From contig NC_132899.1 in the NCBI RefSeq assembly GCF_030463535.1, forward strand, positions 17,337,490 through 17,401,489: a stretch of 64,000 nucleotides of DNA, read 5' to 3'. Within the stretch, counting starts at the first letter, position 1, and each line of letters opens with the position of its first letter. Shown here piece by piece: positions 12,299-33,404 of the stretch. The translations under genes and the position numbers were made by a program. Below the pieces are notes generated by a model that saw nothing but the letters and a program-made list of their open reading frames with translations, was not told the origin of the DNA and did no database searches. Origin of the DNA: Salminus brasiliensis. Lineage: Eukaryota > Chordata > Actinopteri > Characiformes > Bryconidae.

Positions 12299-13552
12299 TA
12301 CAGTGTCTATAAAAAGTATTCTTTGATGTTTTCCCCTTTAACTGCTTTTATTATTATGAAATATTGTTGTTGTTGTTGTTTTTTTTATAAAAATTTACAA
12401 GGAAAACTATTTAATATCAACGTGAACATTTTTCCAAAGCAATGTCAATAAACCAAAAATATTTAAAGTGTCTGACCTAATTAAACAGAGCTTCAGGCAA
12501 TGTTAGTGTTAGTAGTCCCACAATTAGTGAAATGGGGATCACCAGTAAATGTGTCTCAACTGATTGTAGTATAAAGACACCTGTCTGGAAGCTCTAGGTA
12601 CTGGTTAATCAGTTTTCTTGGCTGCAAATACACCATCAAAATACACAAGTATAAGTCAGTGGATGGATACGAAAACATTCCCAAGCCACTGAACATCACC
12701 TTGAGTTCAGTTAAATTCATTGTTAAGAAATAGAAGGAATATGACACATGTGTAGCTCTGCCTAGAGCAGGCCGTCCTCACAAACTGAGTGACCATGCAA
12801 GAAGCAGATTAGTGAGGGAGGCCACCAAGACACAAATGACTGACAACTCTGAAGGAGTTCAAATCTTCAGCAGCCAAGATGGGAGAGACTCTGTATGCAG
12901 CAACTGTTCCCAGGTTCATTACCAATCAAAGCTTCATGGGAGATTGGCAAGGAGAATTAAATCTCGACTATAGTTCACCCAAAGGTACGTGGAAGACTTC
13001 AAGGTCAACTGGAAGAAGGTTCTTTGGTCCAAAATGTAGCTTTTTGGCTCTTAGAGCAGCCGCTGTGTTTGGCAGACAGCAAACACTGCAAATCATCCCA
13101 AACACACCATCCCCACTGTAAAGCATAGTGGTGGCAGCATCAATGTAACTCGTTCATAGTAGTATAGTGTTTTTGTATCCACCCCCTGTCTTCAATAAGC
13201 TTTTCTCAGAGTTGTGTGGCGTGTCCTTTTGTCTTTATGGTGTATTTGTAGCAAAAAATTTTTGTTAACCAGTGACTGGACCTTCCAGAATTTACTCATA
13301 CTCATATGATCTCCATTTTACTAACTGTGAGACTACTAGCATCAACTATCTGGACCTCTGCTGAATTAGGTCAGTTACTTTAAAAGGGGGTGAATAATTA
13401 TGCAATGACTTATTTTACATTTAATATTTTTTATTTGTTTATTTTTTAATAGTTAGGGAAATCTGTTTTCAGTTTGGCCATGATTCCATTTATAAAAGCA
13501 ATAAAAGGGGAAAACATCCAAGGGGTGAATACTTTTTATAGGCACTATATAG
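12299..13552 (+). mobile_element. Tc1-like transposon relic
   Basis: Both ends share an inverted repeat. The left end (12301 on) has CTATAAAAAGTATTC and a GATGTTTTCCCC word; the right end (to about 13548) gives the same words on the other strand. Between them, the + strand from about 12762 to 13150 reads in broken frames like Tc1 transposase: a KLSDHARSRLVREATK stretch, then WKKVLWS and NHPKHTIPTVKH-like pieces. Stops and frameshifts interrupt it, so it is dead. Tc1 elements insert at TA, and TA is present at 12299-12300. Confidence 0.85.
12762..13150 (+). pseudogene. Degenerate Tc1-like transposase
   Basis: Translation shows a GRPHKLSDHAR-like segment of the helix-turn-helix linker and later a VNWKKVLWSK-like segment that in intact Tc1 enzymes precedes a catalytic Asp. 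Several frame changes and stops lie between them, and the C-terminal catalytic half is missing. It is non-functional. Confidence 0.75.
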
Positions 13553-14060
13553 TATAGACTCTAATGCAATTTTCTTGCAAAGTACACCACAAATATGGAA
13601 GACACACCACTGCTTGCTAAGGAAGAGAAAGGGAAAAACTTGCAATCTTGGACCCAACTAAAATTGCCCCAAGTTAGAAGATAAATCTTATTTACTCATA
13701 ATTCAAGAGAGACTTTTTGAAATATCAACAACTCTACGGAAATCGTATGGCGTCACGCATGTAGAGAAAGTCACGAAAAGCCTGTTGTTTTAATGCTCTT
13801 AATCCTTTTGTGGGTTGCAGTGAAAGGGCCACATCACCAGGTCATGGCTGAACAAGGCTTGCAGTAGCAGTAAGGCCCTCAGCCTGAGGGGCATTTGTAA
13901 AGGTAAACTCTAGCACTGGGATAATAGGAGCCGTGGCTTTAGTTGCCTTTAGAGGCAGGAATAATGGGAAAGGCCTGTGACGTTTCAAAAGGTAAACTCT
14001 AGTCTCTCTGACGTGCCTCTGGCACCAGAGTGGATATACACGTTGCTTTTCTAACGAAGA
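13553..14060. other. 5' flank of gamma-crystallin gene 1
   Basis: No exon or repeat recognised. The part next to the TATA box (about 13800-14060) is less AT-rich and contains TGACG words (13978 and 14009). It is likely the proximal promoter, but I identify no specific lens factor site with confidence. Confidence 0.4.
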
Positions 14061-14061
14061 G

Positions 14062-14070
14062 TATAAAAAA
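14062..14070 (+). promoter_or_regulatory. TATA box of gamma-crystallin gene 1
   Basis: TATAAAAAA lies 60 bases before the ATG at 14122, which would put the transcription start near 14092-14095 and give a leader of about 28 nt. Short leaders and strong TATA boxes are usual in gamma-crystallin genes. Confidence 0.8.
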
Positions 14071-14121
14071 GGTCCGCAGGGCCGCAACAGCGTGACGGCG
14101 CGTATATCCTGCCCTGCAACC

Positions 14122-15676
14122 ATGGGAAAGGTAGGATCTGACTCGTATTTAGTGCCTTAGTCATTACTGACTGAAAGAAAATCAACTGGACAGATGTAAA
14201 AATAGCAGAGGAAGAATTTGCAATGGTTTCACAGACACAAACTAGGAACTCTGACTCCAAAGAACGAGCAAACTTTGGATTTTATTGTCACTCCGAACAG
14301 TACAACATATTATCTAGAACTGGTTAAATTAATCAGCGATGCTTCTTCAAAGTGAACTGTGTAGAAATGTTTCCTATGAGGTCTACTCAGTTTGCTGCCA
14401 TGCAAAAATGATGCTGTTTCTCTGTTCTGTTAGAAGTGTATTCTCCCAGGGCAGCAACACCAGCTGAGCTGACATCAATACAACATATGTATCAACCATC
14501 ATCTTACCTCTCTGTTTGGCAGGGAATTAGCACTATACTATACCAATGATTTACTAAAATATGTATGAAGTGAGTCACTTAAGGGCTCTACTCGTCTTGA
14601 TTCTTCTTATGTCTAAATTACCATTGGTCTTAATTGTTCAGAAATTGTTTAAGAAGCTATAAAAATGACTCTAAGCTAAGAAGAATGTTGCCTATTTATA
14701 AACTACTAACTCTTTATTCCTTTTATCACTTCATGCTCCTGACAGATCGTCTTTTACGAAGGCCGCAATTTCCAGGGGCGCTATTATGAGTGCTCCGAGG
14801 ACTGCGCCGACACCTTCAGGCATTTCAGCTGCTGCAACTCCATCCGGGTCATGGGGGGTTACTGGGTGGCCTATGAGAAGGCCAACTACATGGGTTATCA
14901 GTACGTCCTGGGCCGTGGGGAGTACCCTGACTTTCACCACTGGATGGGCTATAACAATTGCATCAGATCTTGTCAGATGTATCCCCCAGTAAGTCAATCA
15001 AACTGATGGGTTCTATTCCCCACTTTAAAACAACTTAACAAATCAACGTCAATCAACTTCAAGCCTTTGAAGTAATTTATAGATGCAGTACAAAAAGTGT
15101 ACGAGGGTCCACCAGGAGATTCAGTCATAAAACGGTGCAGAAGACATGCTCTAAAGACTACCCTTGCTCATTACAATTCTATTCATCCCCCTGGTTTGGT
15201 GGGGGAGACTGAGGGAAAAAAAATCATTGCACTGTCACTAAAATTTGCTCAACGAAAACGAGTCAAAGTCTACTTCAAAATCACATTTACAGCAGGGTGT
15301 TTTGATCAAAGGCTTAGCTTCAACTGCAACATCCAGAATTCAAAGTTTCAACTATTGTCTAACATCCTGAGTGTTTCTTTCTGCCCCTATGCTACAGTAC
15401 AGAGGAGGCTACAAGATGAGAATCTACAACAGACCTGAAATGTCCGGACACATGATGGAGTTTTCTGATGACTGCCCCAACGTCTACGACCGCTTCCACT
15501 ACCGTGACATCTACTCTGCCCATGTCATGGAGGGATACTGGGTCTTCTACGAGCACCCGCACTACAGAGGCCGTCAGTACTTCCTGAGGCCCGGAATGTA
15601 CAGAGCCTGTGCGGACTGGGGCTGCTACAACCCCATGATTGGTTCCTTCAGGAGAATGAGAGGTGGTTTCATGTAG
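14122..15676 (+). CDS. Gamma-crystallin (fish M/S-like), gene 1
   Basis: Structural lens protein of the beta/gamma-crystallin superfamily. The coding exons are 14122-14130 (MGK), 14746-14988 and 15398-15676, giving 176 residues; gamma-crystallins are usually 174-178. Exon 2 encodes the first pair of Greek-key motifs (starts [14 protein letters not shown], with CCNSIRV and WVAYE). Exon 3 encodes the second pair ([34 protein letters not shown]). All junctions are GT-AG in phase 0, the classic three-exon plan with one domain per exon. The start is fixed by the TATA box and the short MGK exon. The protein is rich in Tyr, Met and Cys. Possible poly(A) signals ATTAAA lie at 15677 and 15708. The subfamily (gamma-M, S or MX type) cannot be settled by eye. 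Confidence 0.93.
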
Positions 15677-16268
15677 ATTAAACTTAAACCTGTGGGATTA
15701 GGGTACTATTAAAGGCTGGTTTTATAAATACACTGGTCCATATTGCCTCTTTTTTCCCCCCTCTCTCCATTCCACTGAATTGTTTTTGTGTGAAATTCAG
15801 CAATGAAGCCTAGTTGGTAAGGGTAAAGGTTCAACCTGGCCCACTGCCAAATCAAATCAATATAAAAGTAAGCTCGAGACAAAGTGAACTTTCGATCCAA
15901 TTTATTCAGGGACTTTTGCCAGAGTTGGTTAGGAAGTGTTTTCCAAACTCCACAAGGCTATGGACAAGTCAGATTGAAGAAACAAGCCCAGCTATACAAA
16001 TGCTGATAGCCTCGCATAGTCTCTCTTCTCTTCACTATCGTCGTGTCTGAAACCCTCTATTAACTAAAGGCAGAGTTTGCAACTCTTATTGTCAGGTGCT
16101 CAAAAGTGCATGGGTTCTGTGTTTTGCATGTGATTAAAAAAAGAGCTTTGATGGAGACAAAGAGGGGCTGCTGGCCAGTCCTATAATGGCACGCGGTCTA
16201 TAGAACACAATCTGCTGACAAGGCAGAGCTTTGCGAGCCACACACAAAACCATGAGCCATGCCCACTC
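15677..16268. other. 3' end of crystallin gene 1 and 5' flank of gene 2
   Basis: The start carries probable ATTAAA signals. Sequence at about 15822-15915 (TGGCCCACTGCCAAATCAAA and nearby words) resembles part of intron 2 of the next gene (17550-17640). A Maf half-site TGCTGAC lies at 16213-16219, about 50 bp before the second TATA box. Maf sites close to the TATA box are known in vertebrate gamma-crystallin promoters, so this one is a good candidate. Confidence 0.5.
16213..16219 (+). promoter_or_regulatory. Candidate Maf half-site (MARE)
   Basis: TGCTGAC, 50 bp upstream of the TATA box of crystallin gene 2. The position fits the proximal Maf elements known in gamma-crystallin promoters; the function here is inferred. 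Confidence 0.45.
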
Positions 16269-16275
16269 TATAAAA
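16269..16275 (+). promoter_or_regulatory. TATA box of gamma-crystallin gene 2
   Basis: TATAAAA 54 bases before the ATG at 16323, matching the spacing seen in gene 1. Confidence 0.8.
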
Positions 16276-16322
16276 TGGTTCTGATCCGTGAATTGTCCTG
16301 GTACAATCTGAACACAGTCACT

Positions 16323-18093
16323 ATGGGCAAGGTAAGCATGCCAAATCACTGTACATTTGTAAGGCAGGTACTGTAGCAAAAGAAGACCTAGGGTGGGAAT
16401 GATATGGGTAATATTCAAGGTATTCAAGGCTTTGCAAGTTATGCTGCTACCGAGGCAGTGTGAAGAACTGCAACACTCGATGCTGTGGTAAAGAAGGGAA
16501 TAACTAGACTACAATACATCTGGATAAAGTTAGCAGTGTGTTGCATCTATACAAAAAAGACAGCTTGCTAACTGCTAGTCGTAAGGACTGGTCAGCTTAA
16601 AGGCTGCAGTTCATTGACTGGAAGACGTTAGCCTGGCCTTTTAGCCTGTCCATTTCTGAGCAATTAAAAACACTTTTCTGAGTTTAGCCTTGGCCTGATT
16701 TAACTGATTGTACTTTCAACCAAAACAAGAAACCCCAGCTGTGGAATTTGGAAAGCAAGTCAGTTGGAAGGATAATAACCAATATAGCTATTGGCTGAAC
16801 TATTTTAGCACTACTATGCCTAATAGGGCCTGTCCTTAGGGAATGCTCATGTTGATGTGGACATTATAATACAGAAAAATGAGGTGTTAGTATTGTGAGC
16901 TTAGGCTTTTAATTAAAAGAACATAAAATACACATTTTGTTTGGGAAATTACATATTTACTCGATCCTCATTCTAGCTTCTTGTGATACAGACTCAGACC
17001 TCAGGATCCAGATGGTGTGTTATGCCTAATCTCTGTATTTAAAATGAAATGGCCTTCACTGACCTCTTCTTAAAAACACTGTCCACTCTGACAGATTACC
17101 TTCTTCGAGGACAGGAACTTCCAGGGCCGTCACTACGACTGCAGTGGTGACTGTGTCGAGATGCAGTCCCACCTCTCTCGCTGCAACTCCATCCGTGTAG
17201 AGAGTGGCTGCTGGGTAGCCTATGAGAAGCCTAACTACGGCGGCTATCAGTACATGCTACACAAGGGAGAGTACCCTGACTACCAGCACTGGGCTGGCTT
17301 CAACGACTGCATCCGCTCATGCCGCATGGTACCTTCTGTAAGTGTCCATTCATGACAGTAAACCCCTTTCCCAAATGGTATTTAAAGGAATGTGGGCATG
17401 AATTATTTGTAGAAAGCTCCAATGACTCTTCACTCTTCACTCTTCACAACATACCAGCCAGGCAACAGAGTATTCCCTTTATTTTTTTTATATCCCAGTA
17501 AAATGTTCTATATGAAATATGGCAGAGAAGTCCAGCCCGGAAGGGTGAAAGCTCACATTGGCCCACTGCCAGATCAAATCAATATAAGTAAACAAGACAA
17601 TGTGGAAGTTTCAGTTGAACTTGACTGACTTATTCAGGAAGTTCATTCTTATAAAATTCTGATTCAATCACAGCGTTTCACAACAGTTACTTGATTCAAG
17701 GTGTCAGAACGAAGATCACTGAACATTTTGGTGCTGCAGCTCTACTAACATGTCCACAAACTCTGAAATGTTCTGTGTGAAATTATAATAAAAAAGATTT
17801 CACCAATTTCCTTCCAGTACCATGGAAACTACAGGATGAAGATCTTTGAGCGTTCTGATTTTGCCGGCCAGGCCATGGAGCTGAAGGACGACTGCCCTGA
17901 TCTACGTGAGCGATTCCATAACGGGGATGTCTCCTCTGCTAATGTCATGGAGGGTTACTGGATCCTCCACGAGCACCCCAACTACAGCGGCCGGCAGTAC
18001 TTCCTCCGCCCTGGGGAATACAGGAGGTTCAGTGAGTGGGGCAGTCCCAGCCCTGCCATGGGCTCCTTGAGGCGCATCACTGAGCTCAACTGA
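16323..18093 (+). CDS. Gamma-crystallin (fish M/S-like), gene 2
   Basis: Second lens gamma-crystallin in tandem with the first. Exons are 16323-16331 (MGK), 17095-17337 and 17818-18093, giving 175 residues. Exon 2 has the same length as in gene 1 (243 bases), starts [16 protein letters not shown] and carries [10 protein letters not shown] and [14 protein letters not shown]. Exon 3 carries [34 protein letters not shown] and ends [10 protein letters not shown]. These are the four Greek keys in two domains. Junctions are GT-AG in phase 0. The N-terminal domain ([10 protein letters not shown]) and the C-terminal [13 protein letters not shown] segment recall gamma-S as well as gamma-M proteins. 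The two genes differ at many residues, so the duplication is not recent. AATAAA signals lie at 18363 and 18389. Confidence 0.94.
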
Positions 18094-18362
18094 AAACCTT
18101 TCCTGCATAACTTAGCAACCCAATCTTTCCCTAATGAGTTGCCAGCATGAGCTGTTCTTGCCACAGTTGAGACAGGCCTGATCCCACACGGCCTGTGGAA
18201 CTGTGCAGTATCTGAATTTGTGCTTTTTTTTGCCATGACTTGGCACTGTATCCAAATGCCTCTGTTTTAAAGTAGCTAAGGTAACTGTCTCCTTTGCTCC
18301 ATGTGTTGCCTGAGTAAACTGTGAGCTTTCCTTGCACCCCCCACCTTTTCTGCTAGAAGTGA

Positions 18363-18394
18363 AATAAATGAAAATTTGATTAAAGTCAAATAAA
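18363..18394 (+). terminator. Poly(A) signals of gamma-crystallin gene 2
   Basis: Two AATAAA hexamers (18363-18368 and 18389-18394), 270-300 bases after the stop codon. Confidence 0.75.
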
Positions 18395-18399
18395 AGACT

Positions 18400-19450
18400 T
18401 TTTTACAGCCTACATTCTAGTGTTTAATGAGACAGCGATGGCAAAGTTTCACTGACAACTTGGTACCACCCTATTAGACGCCATACAACGTTCATTCTTT
18501 CACATGCATTCAGATTAGGTCTGGTATGACATCAGCACGGCTGAAAGACAAAGGAACATTATCAAGGAAACGGCCCGGTTCTTTGAGCTCAGTTACTGAA
18601 GAACAAAAAGAGGGTATCTGAGGATGGGAATGTAGGAGCCTTTATAAGATCACATGGTACGTAGAAGGCGCTTTGGGCCCATGAAAGAAGCCCATATTAG
18701 CTGCACATCACAGGGCAGTGCAGACTCAAAAAGGAAGAGTCAAAGTGGCCTGGTACTAGCCGCAAGCATGCGGTTCTCTCAGAACACAAAACAAAACCAA
18801 GTCCATATCCCAGCTTATGCATTTTTCATAGGCTAAGGATACCAAGCCCTTTTAGAGATAAATATCAATTATTGAAATTGTTAATTAGGCTCCCATAATT
18901 GGCAAAGATAGAAATGAATAAATAACTTTGACGATTAATTATTGATTTGAAAGAAATTTGAGCTCTGCAGGGAACACGTTTGAGAGTCTCTCAAGATGAA
19001 GCAAAACAAGAAATATGAGTTTTGGCCTTGAGTAATGTTCAATTAAAGCTAGGGCAAATTTGCTCTGAAAAGTCTGACAGCTAGCTATGATTCGAGGCTC
19101 TTAAAGTCTTACATCCACTGGCCCATGACTTTTTCAGACCTTTAACACCATGTGCGTCATTCTCCAGATTCCTAAACCTACCATCAAACATACTGGACGT
19201 TGAAACAGCCTTACTAAACAGCAATTCTAAGTATCCCCAGATAAACAATAAATAAGTGATGTCAAATCATTTCCCCCATAAATCTCCTTGAATTAATCCT
19301 ATATTTGTGTGATTAACCATCCATACCAATCCATAGTTACCATAAATTGTCAATATCTGACCCTAATTAGTTATTTTTTTCTATATAAAAATCTTCACAC
19401 TAGTTAGCTTGTCAGCTTTTATATATAAAACAAAGAAGCCAATAAATAAG
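18400..19450. other. Intergenic interval with a possible conserved block
   Basis: No gene seen. Sequence about 18500-19050 is repeat-poor and holds clustered AT-rich homeodomain-like words (ATTAATTATTGAT near 18933, CCATAATTGG near 18893). It may be a regulatory element of the neighbouring lens genes or of a more distant gene. The evidence is composition only. Confidence 0.3.
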
Positions 19451-19454
19451 AGAT

Positions 19455-19690
19455 AAATTAAATCAAATCAAATTTATTTGTATGGCGCATTTATTTATTT
19501 ATTTTACAAAGCTTTGTCACAAAGCAGCTTTACAGAATCAGTAAGAGGACAAGAGCTCAACAAACATAAAAATCAAACCTCATGTGAGCAAGCCAAAGGT
19601 GGCAAAGACAAACTTCCTCAGAGCTGGAGGAAGAAACCTTGGGGACACAAGGGGGACCCATCCTCCTCTGGTCAAAACTACATATTGTTG
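19455..19690. repeat. Teleost interspersed repeat
   Basis: It begins AATCAAATCAAATTTATTTGTA, continues with GGCGCATTT, then CAAAGCAGCTTTACAGAATC, and later GAGGAAGAAACCTTGGGGAC. This word order is typical of an abundant fish repeat that I recognise from memory but cannot name securely. It is non-coding. Confidence 0.6.
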
Positions 19691-19867
19691 AAAGTCACTG
19701 TACCACCACATATGACTGTTTTTTTGCTCAGGTGTGCTCATATAGTTATAATATATATGTAATACACACGCTATAGAAACCCAATCATAGCACATTCACC
19801 CTCTAGAAAAGTAATTTCACATCAGTAGTCAACAGACACCAACAGATATCAGTCCAGTGTGCGTACC

Positions 19868-19869
19868 AC

Positions 19870-19918
<49 letters not shown>
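19868..19918. repeat. (AC)n microsatellite
   Basis: About 25 uninterrupted CA dinucleotides. Confidence 0.95.
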
Positions 19919-19921
<3 letters not shown>

Positions 19922-21100
19922 ACTGCAGTGTTTTTAAGAAGCTGGGAGCTGAATGGTCAGGGAATATCAGAAGACTGGATCATAAGATAAACACACTATA
20001 AAACAGTAATTTTAAGAGCAGTCTCATAAACTAAATAGTTTCAGAAAGTTTCAATATAGAAACTGTTACTAAAAATAAAGTGTTTTTACTTTAGTATTAA
20101 TCAATCATCGGCAGATCATATCTGAACTGTATGACTGTATTATTTATACAAACACAAAGAGCAGATCGGTATCGGCTGATACTCAGCGTTAAGAGATTTG
20201 GATTGGGGGGCGCAAAATAACCTGATTTGGACATCACTAATTTATATTATGTCAAAAAGTGCCAAACAGCAGAAGTACAGAAACAATGTAATACAAAATA
20301 AAATGTAATATGTAATGAAATCCTACTAACAAGTCAGGAAGTTAAAATTATTTCTGCATAACTGCCGTTCGCTGCTGAAACAGGACTTCTGGAACGGAAC
20401 CTTGTATGTTGTTTTGCCAAAAACAGATAAGCCCATCATTTTTCTTTCTAGACGAAAGAAGATTCCAGGTCCAGGGGAACTGTGAGTGTCCACATAGTTG
20501 ACTTCATACTGCTGCAAATGTGAGATTGTAAGGTAAAATTTACACTGAATTTCCCTTTGTTTTTTAGCTGTGAGATTCAGCACTGTTTTTATTGTCTTTC
20601 ATCTAATACAGACATTGATCATAGATCTTAGACACACTAAAGTTGGAACACAAGAGTACATGAATAAGACCGAGCTCCTCTTCATCTCCTGATCTTTCGC
20701 TTTTTGATGAGAGCGCTCATTGAGCGTAAACAGCACATTTTGGAGAATGAAAAGGATTCACATGTCAAAAGGCAGTGGCACTTTCATGGCACGACTCAGT
20801 TCTCGCTCAGCTGCTTTTTCTCTCCTAATAGCTACATAATTAATCCTCTGTAGTATTGTATTCAGTCTTCCATTCCGCACTCACTGTAGAGCCTTTCCCT
20901 TAAGAAAGCTTCTTGAAGTCTCGCACACTGACACACAGCTGAGAAATGCATAAAGATTAATGAATTAATATAGAATTGCCCCAGCTCCTCAAGTTTTCTC
21001 CGCACAGTGAAAACAGGAAACCTAACTATTAAGCTGTGGAGGCACACAGACTCCTTTTAAAACCACTATAGCAGAGCTAAATGTAGAAACGACTGAAGCG
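19919..21100. other. Intergenic interval between crystallins and ALDH18A1
   Basis: No gene. Around 20160-20240 the GATCGGTATCGGCTGATACT motif marks a fragment of a common fish repeat. The stretch about 20650-21060 is repeat-poor and has balanced composition; it could be a regulatory element or extended 3' sequence. Confidence 0.35.
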
Positions 21101-21118
21101 AGATTTTTCTGGAAAACA

Positions 21119-21124
21119 TTTATT
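21119..21124 (-). terminator. ALDH18A1: Probable poly(A) signal of ALDH18A1
   Basis: On the - strand the context reads CACAATAAATGTTTTCC, a good AATAAA with a T/G-rich region after it, 1.17 kb beyond the stop codon. A second AATAAA lies at 21383-21388. Confidence 0.55.
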
Positions 21125-22289
21125 GTGCAATGCAGATATAATACAAAAAGATTCCTGCACATCTTCAGCTTACTCTGCTTATCACCAAAAACCGCATTTT
21201 CGGAATGTTACAGCACTTTCACATAAAGATGAGAGACTTTCCAGCAGCAGACAACCTATGGCGGCTTTGGCGGAGATGACTGGAGGCTGACTAATGTGCT
21301 ATTTTATCCAATTTTAAATGTTTAGTGTTTCTAATTAAAAAAGCATGTGTTGTCTGTTGTTTTTAGTAAGTTTTTTTTTTTTTTTATTAAATCAGGTACT
21401 GCAGGCAAACACCAGGAACAAACCAAAATGCTTATTTAGCACAGGACATGTGGCTCCTATTTTGACAGTATAACTCTTCTCAAATTACAAACTGTCATAA
21501 TAAATAGACTAGCTTTAGTTTTTTTTGTGTGTGTGTGTGTATTTTGGCAATTGTCCACTCCACTTAATTTGAGTGCTGAACGTACCATTTAAATTCATTC
21601 TAGCCAATTCTGCTTTCAGCTGTTCCTCACAGGGTAGCTCAGTATTAAAACAAAACATATAAATACCTTTCCCTCAAAGCACACATCCACTACAAATCAT
21701 ATCAAGTCACCGTGCACTGTCCCTGCATTTCACTTGGGAGTGGGTGATAGGACTGAACATGCATGCTATAGGCCCATATACCTAAACTGTGTTTTTTAGG
21801 ATTTTGAATAATGCGCAGAATTATGGATAAACAATGCTATTAATGCTTAGAGGTTCAGTCATGGAGTCAAACTCAGCTCAAATTCTCAAAACCCAGCTGG
21901 AATAACTGTAGACAAACAGAAGGACACTACAGTCATCTACCAAGGACAGAATTAAGTCTGTTCTATATGAAATAATTTCCACAGCATCCAATGAGCGGCC
22001 CAAATACAAACTGTGATCCTAATTGGCTGGTTGGTTCTATAAATGATGAACTAGGCCAATTAACAAGCTGAGGTAGAAGGAAAGTCCCAAAAAGGGAAAC
22101 TTAAATGCAGTTATAAATCAATGCCTATGCTTTTGAGTCTCTATTAATCATAATCTAAAAACAAATACTATATTGTATACCGAATATTCCCAATATGTAC
22201 TCAGGCCAACCAAGGGCTCCTTTGAAGAGTGGATGCTGTGCATCTGGGCAGTGATCACATAAAAAATAAACAATGTTGAACGAGTGGCT

Positions 22290-31244
<8,955 letters not shown>

Positions 31245-31777
31245 GGTGACCACACTCAACTGCACACTGCAACACAAATACAAAGCACATGTCCTACAAT
31301 TAACAACAATCCACAGAGAAAGAAACAATTGCACAGCATAATTATTCCAAACTGATGCCACCCTATCCTATTCTATAGCAGACTACCCATCTGGAAGGCC
31401 TGCCATACAATGTGAATCAACAGGTCACGGCATCTTTCTGAATACAAGCACCATGGAGCCAAAGTGAACATGGTAAGCACTAGAATAGATGATTCACATC
31501 TTAGCTTTTACTGATCTTGTTATTCTTAGATACAGACATAGCACTGCTGGGGAAGGGGGGGGATGTTCCACTATGGCAGACTTCATCGATCCTCAAGTAG
31601 TTTGGGAAGTACTAGTGGAGCACAACGTGGCTGGTTTGGCATAAACAAACCCACGTGTCTGGATGAAGTGCTCTGACAAGTCTCAAGTGACTCAGGGATT
31701 CACCACAATCGGCTAATACCCTTTCAATCACTCCCACATAAGCCGCAAGTGAGTTAGTCACGGCCAGTCAGAAGGAG

Positions 31778-32310
31778 TTTCAAATGTTTGTGGACATCCC
31801 TTCTAATTAATGCATTCAGCTACTTTAGTTTACACCCATTGCTGACACAGATGTGCAAATGCACACACTCACACAGCTTGTCTAGTACCTGTATAGAAGT
31901 ACTGTCAATAAAACAGGACTCTCTAAAACAGATGAACATGAACCTACTGGCATCGTGCCTAATGCCAGGCGTGGGCTGGAGGGGTATAAAGCCCCCCAGC
32001 AGTGAGCTGTGGAGCAGTGGAAGAACTGTGTTCTCTGGAATGATGGTGCTTCATTCGTTACTTTTGGGATGAGTTTGGGGAGTTGAGGATGAGGAGGGTG
32101 GTGGTCATTCAACATCCTGACCTCTCTTAACGCTCGTGCCGGTGAATGCAATCAAATCCTTACAGCAATACTCTACAATCTAGCTGAAGCCTCCCCTGGA
32201 CAGTAGGGACAGGAACTCCAACAAAAGCAAGATACACTCTTTTTAATACCACTGATTTCGTTAATCACGGTGAATTAGCAGGTATCTCCACACTTTTCTT
32301 CATAAAGTGG
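31778..32310 (+). mobile_element. MITE-like DNA element, copy B
   Basis: The body matches copy A at 250-787 (CAAATGTTTGTGGACATCCC at the left, then GCTGACACAGATGTGCAAAT, later TGTTCTCTGGAATGATGGT). The outermost bases of both ends are decayed. It lies in the first intron of ALDH18A1. Confidence 0.75.
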
Positions 32311-32652
32311 ATCGGAAATATTGTCTTGATAGCAAACAGCTAGCTAACCAGTAACTCTTTAATGACTGCTGGACTGCTGGACTGCTAGCTGTGTCACCCA
32401 GATCACTCCCAACTTATCAGTTTTAAAGTTAGCGGTCACATTTTAAAATGAGCAAAAGCAGCAGCTCCAGTCGCGGGCAGTGTGTGGTCAGCACCTTCTC
32501 ACACACAGCGAGCTAATGCTAGCACTACATACAGTTGAGGCTAGCGAGCAGTCTTATAGACAGTTGCTAATTTTACGAGAAATCTCCTGCAGCTACTCGA
32601 GTTTGCACAAACAAAAGAAACTGACGTATACACACAATGCACCGTTACATAC

Positions 32653-32830
32653 CCTGTTTTGCAAATGAATAAACTGTGTGTCCAAGTTCAAGTTGAGAGT
32701 GTGTGAGCAGCTGTCCTGAGTGCCACATCAACTCGTGGCTCCGCTTCTCTCCTCAACCATGTTGACATGCAGCGACGTGGAAACGCAGACTGCGCATGCG
32801 GGCGCAGTGGTGCTATTCACAAATGTATTT
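32653..32830 (-). promoter_or_regulatory. ALDH18A1: ALDH18A1 non-coding first exon and CpG promoter
   Basis: On the - strand a good donor (CAGG|GTATGT) ends an exon at 32653. It would join the exon carrying the ATG, whose acceptor is at 31267. Just upstream lies TGCGCATGCGGGCGC (from 32791), a close match to the NRF-1 site TGCGCATGCGC, in a CpG-rich patch without a TATA box. NRF-1 drives many nuclear genes for mitochondrial proteins, which fits P5CS. The exact transcription start is unknown. Confidence 0.55.
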
Positions 32831-33399
32831 ACGTAGCGAATGATGCAATAACATAATATTTTAAAGAGATAAATCGTTCCATCGATTTAATCAATTATTT
32901 CCTTAATGTAATACATTGTTTAATAGATTTTACAATCCTTTAATAAACGGTTCCCTCAGTTTAAATAAAGCGTCCCCTCTAAACAGTGCACTAAAGAGTG
33001 TACTTTGTATTAAATTAAGGGGAACAAATTGTTAAAGTAAGGGAAAATGTTTTTAATCAAGGGAACGATTTATGTCTCTAAAAAATATTTTTCTACCTTG
33101 ATACCTAATATGGGCTCCGTCAGTTTCTGTAGCACGCTGGACTGTACGACACCCACGTGACAACAACCGGCGTTACAGAGAAGACTGTGGTGTAACGTTT
33201 CATGTGAAGCAGCAGAGGGCGGTATAAGCACATCATAAAAATATACAGTCACTAAATCCTGCATACAACTAGGGAGTAAAGGTTGGGGTTAGCACTTATT
33301 TTAAGATAATCTACAAAGCAACGTGTTTAAAAAAGTCTCATTTATAAAAGCACCCAGACCACTTAATAGAACAACCACGGGCCCAAATCATACTAATGG
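32831..33399. other. Intergenic interval upstream of ALDH18A1
   Basis: AT-rich with no gene or repeat I can define. Confidence 0.4.
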
Positions 33400-33404
33400 A
33401 ATAA

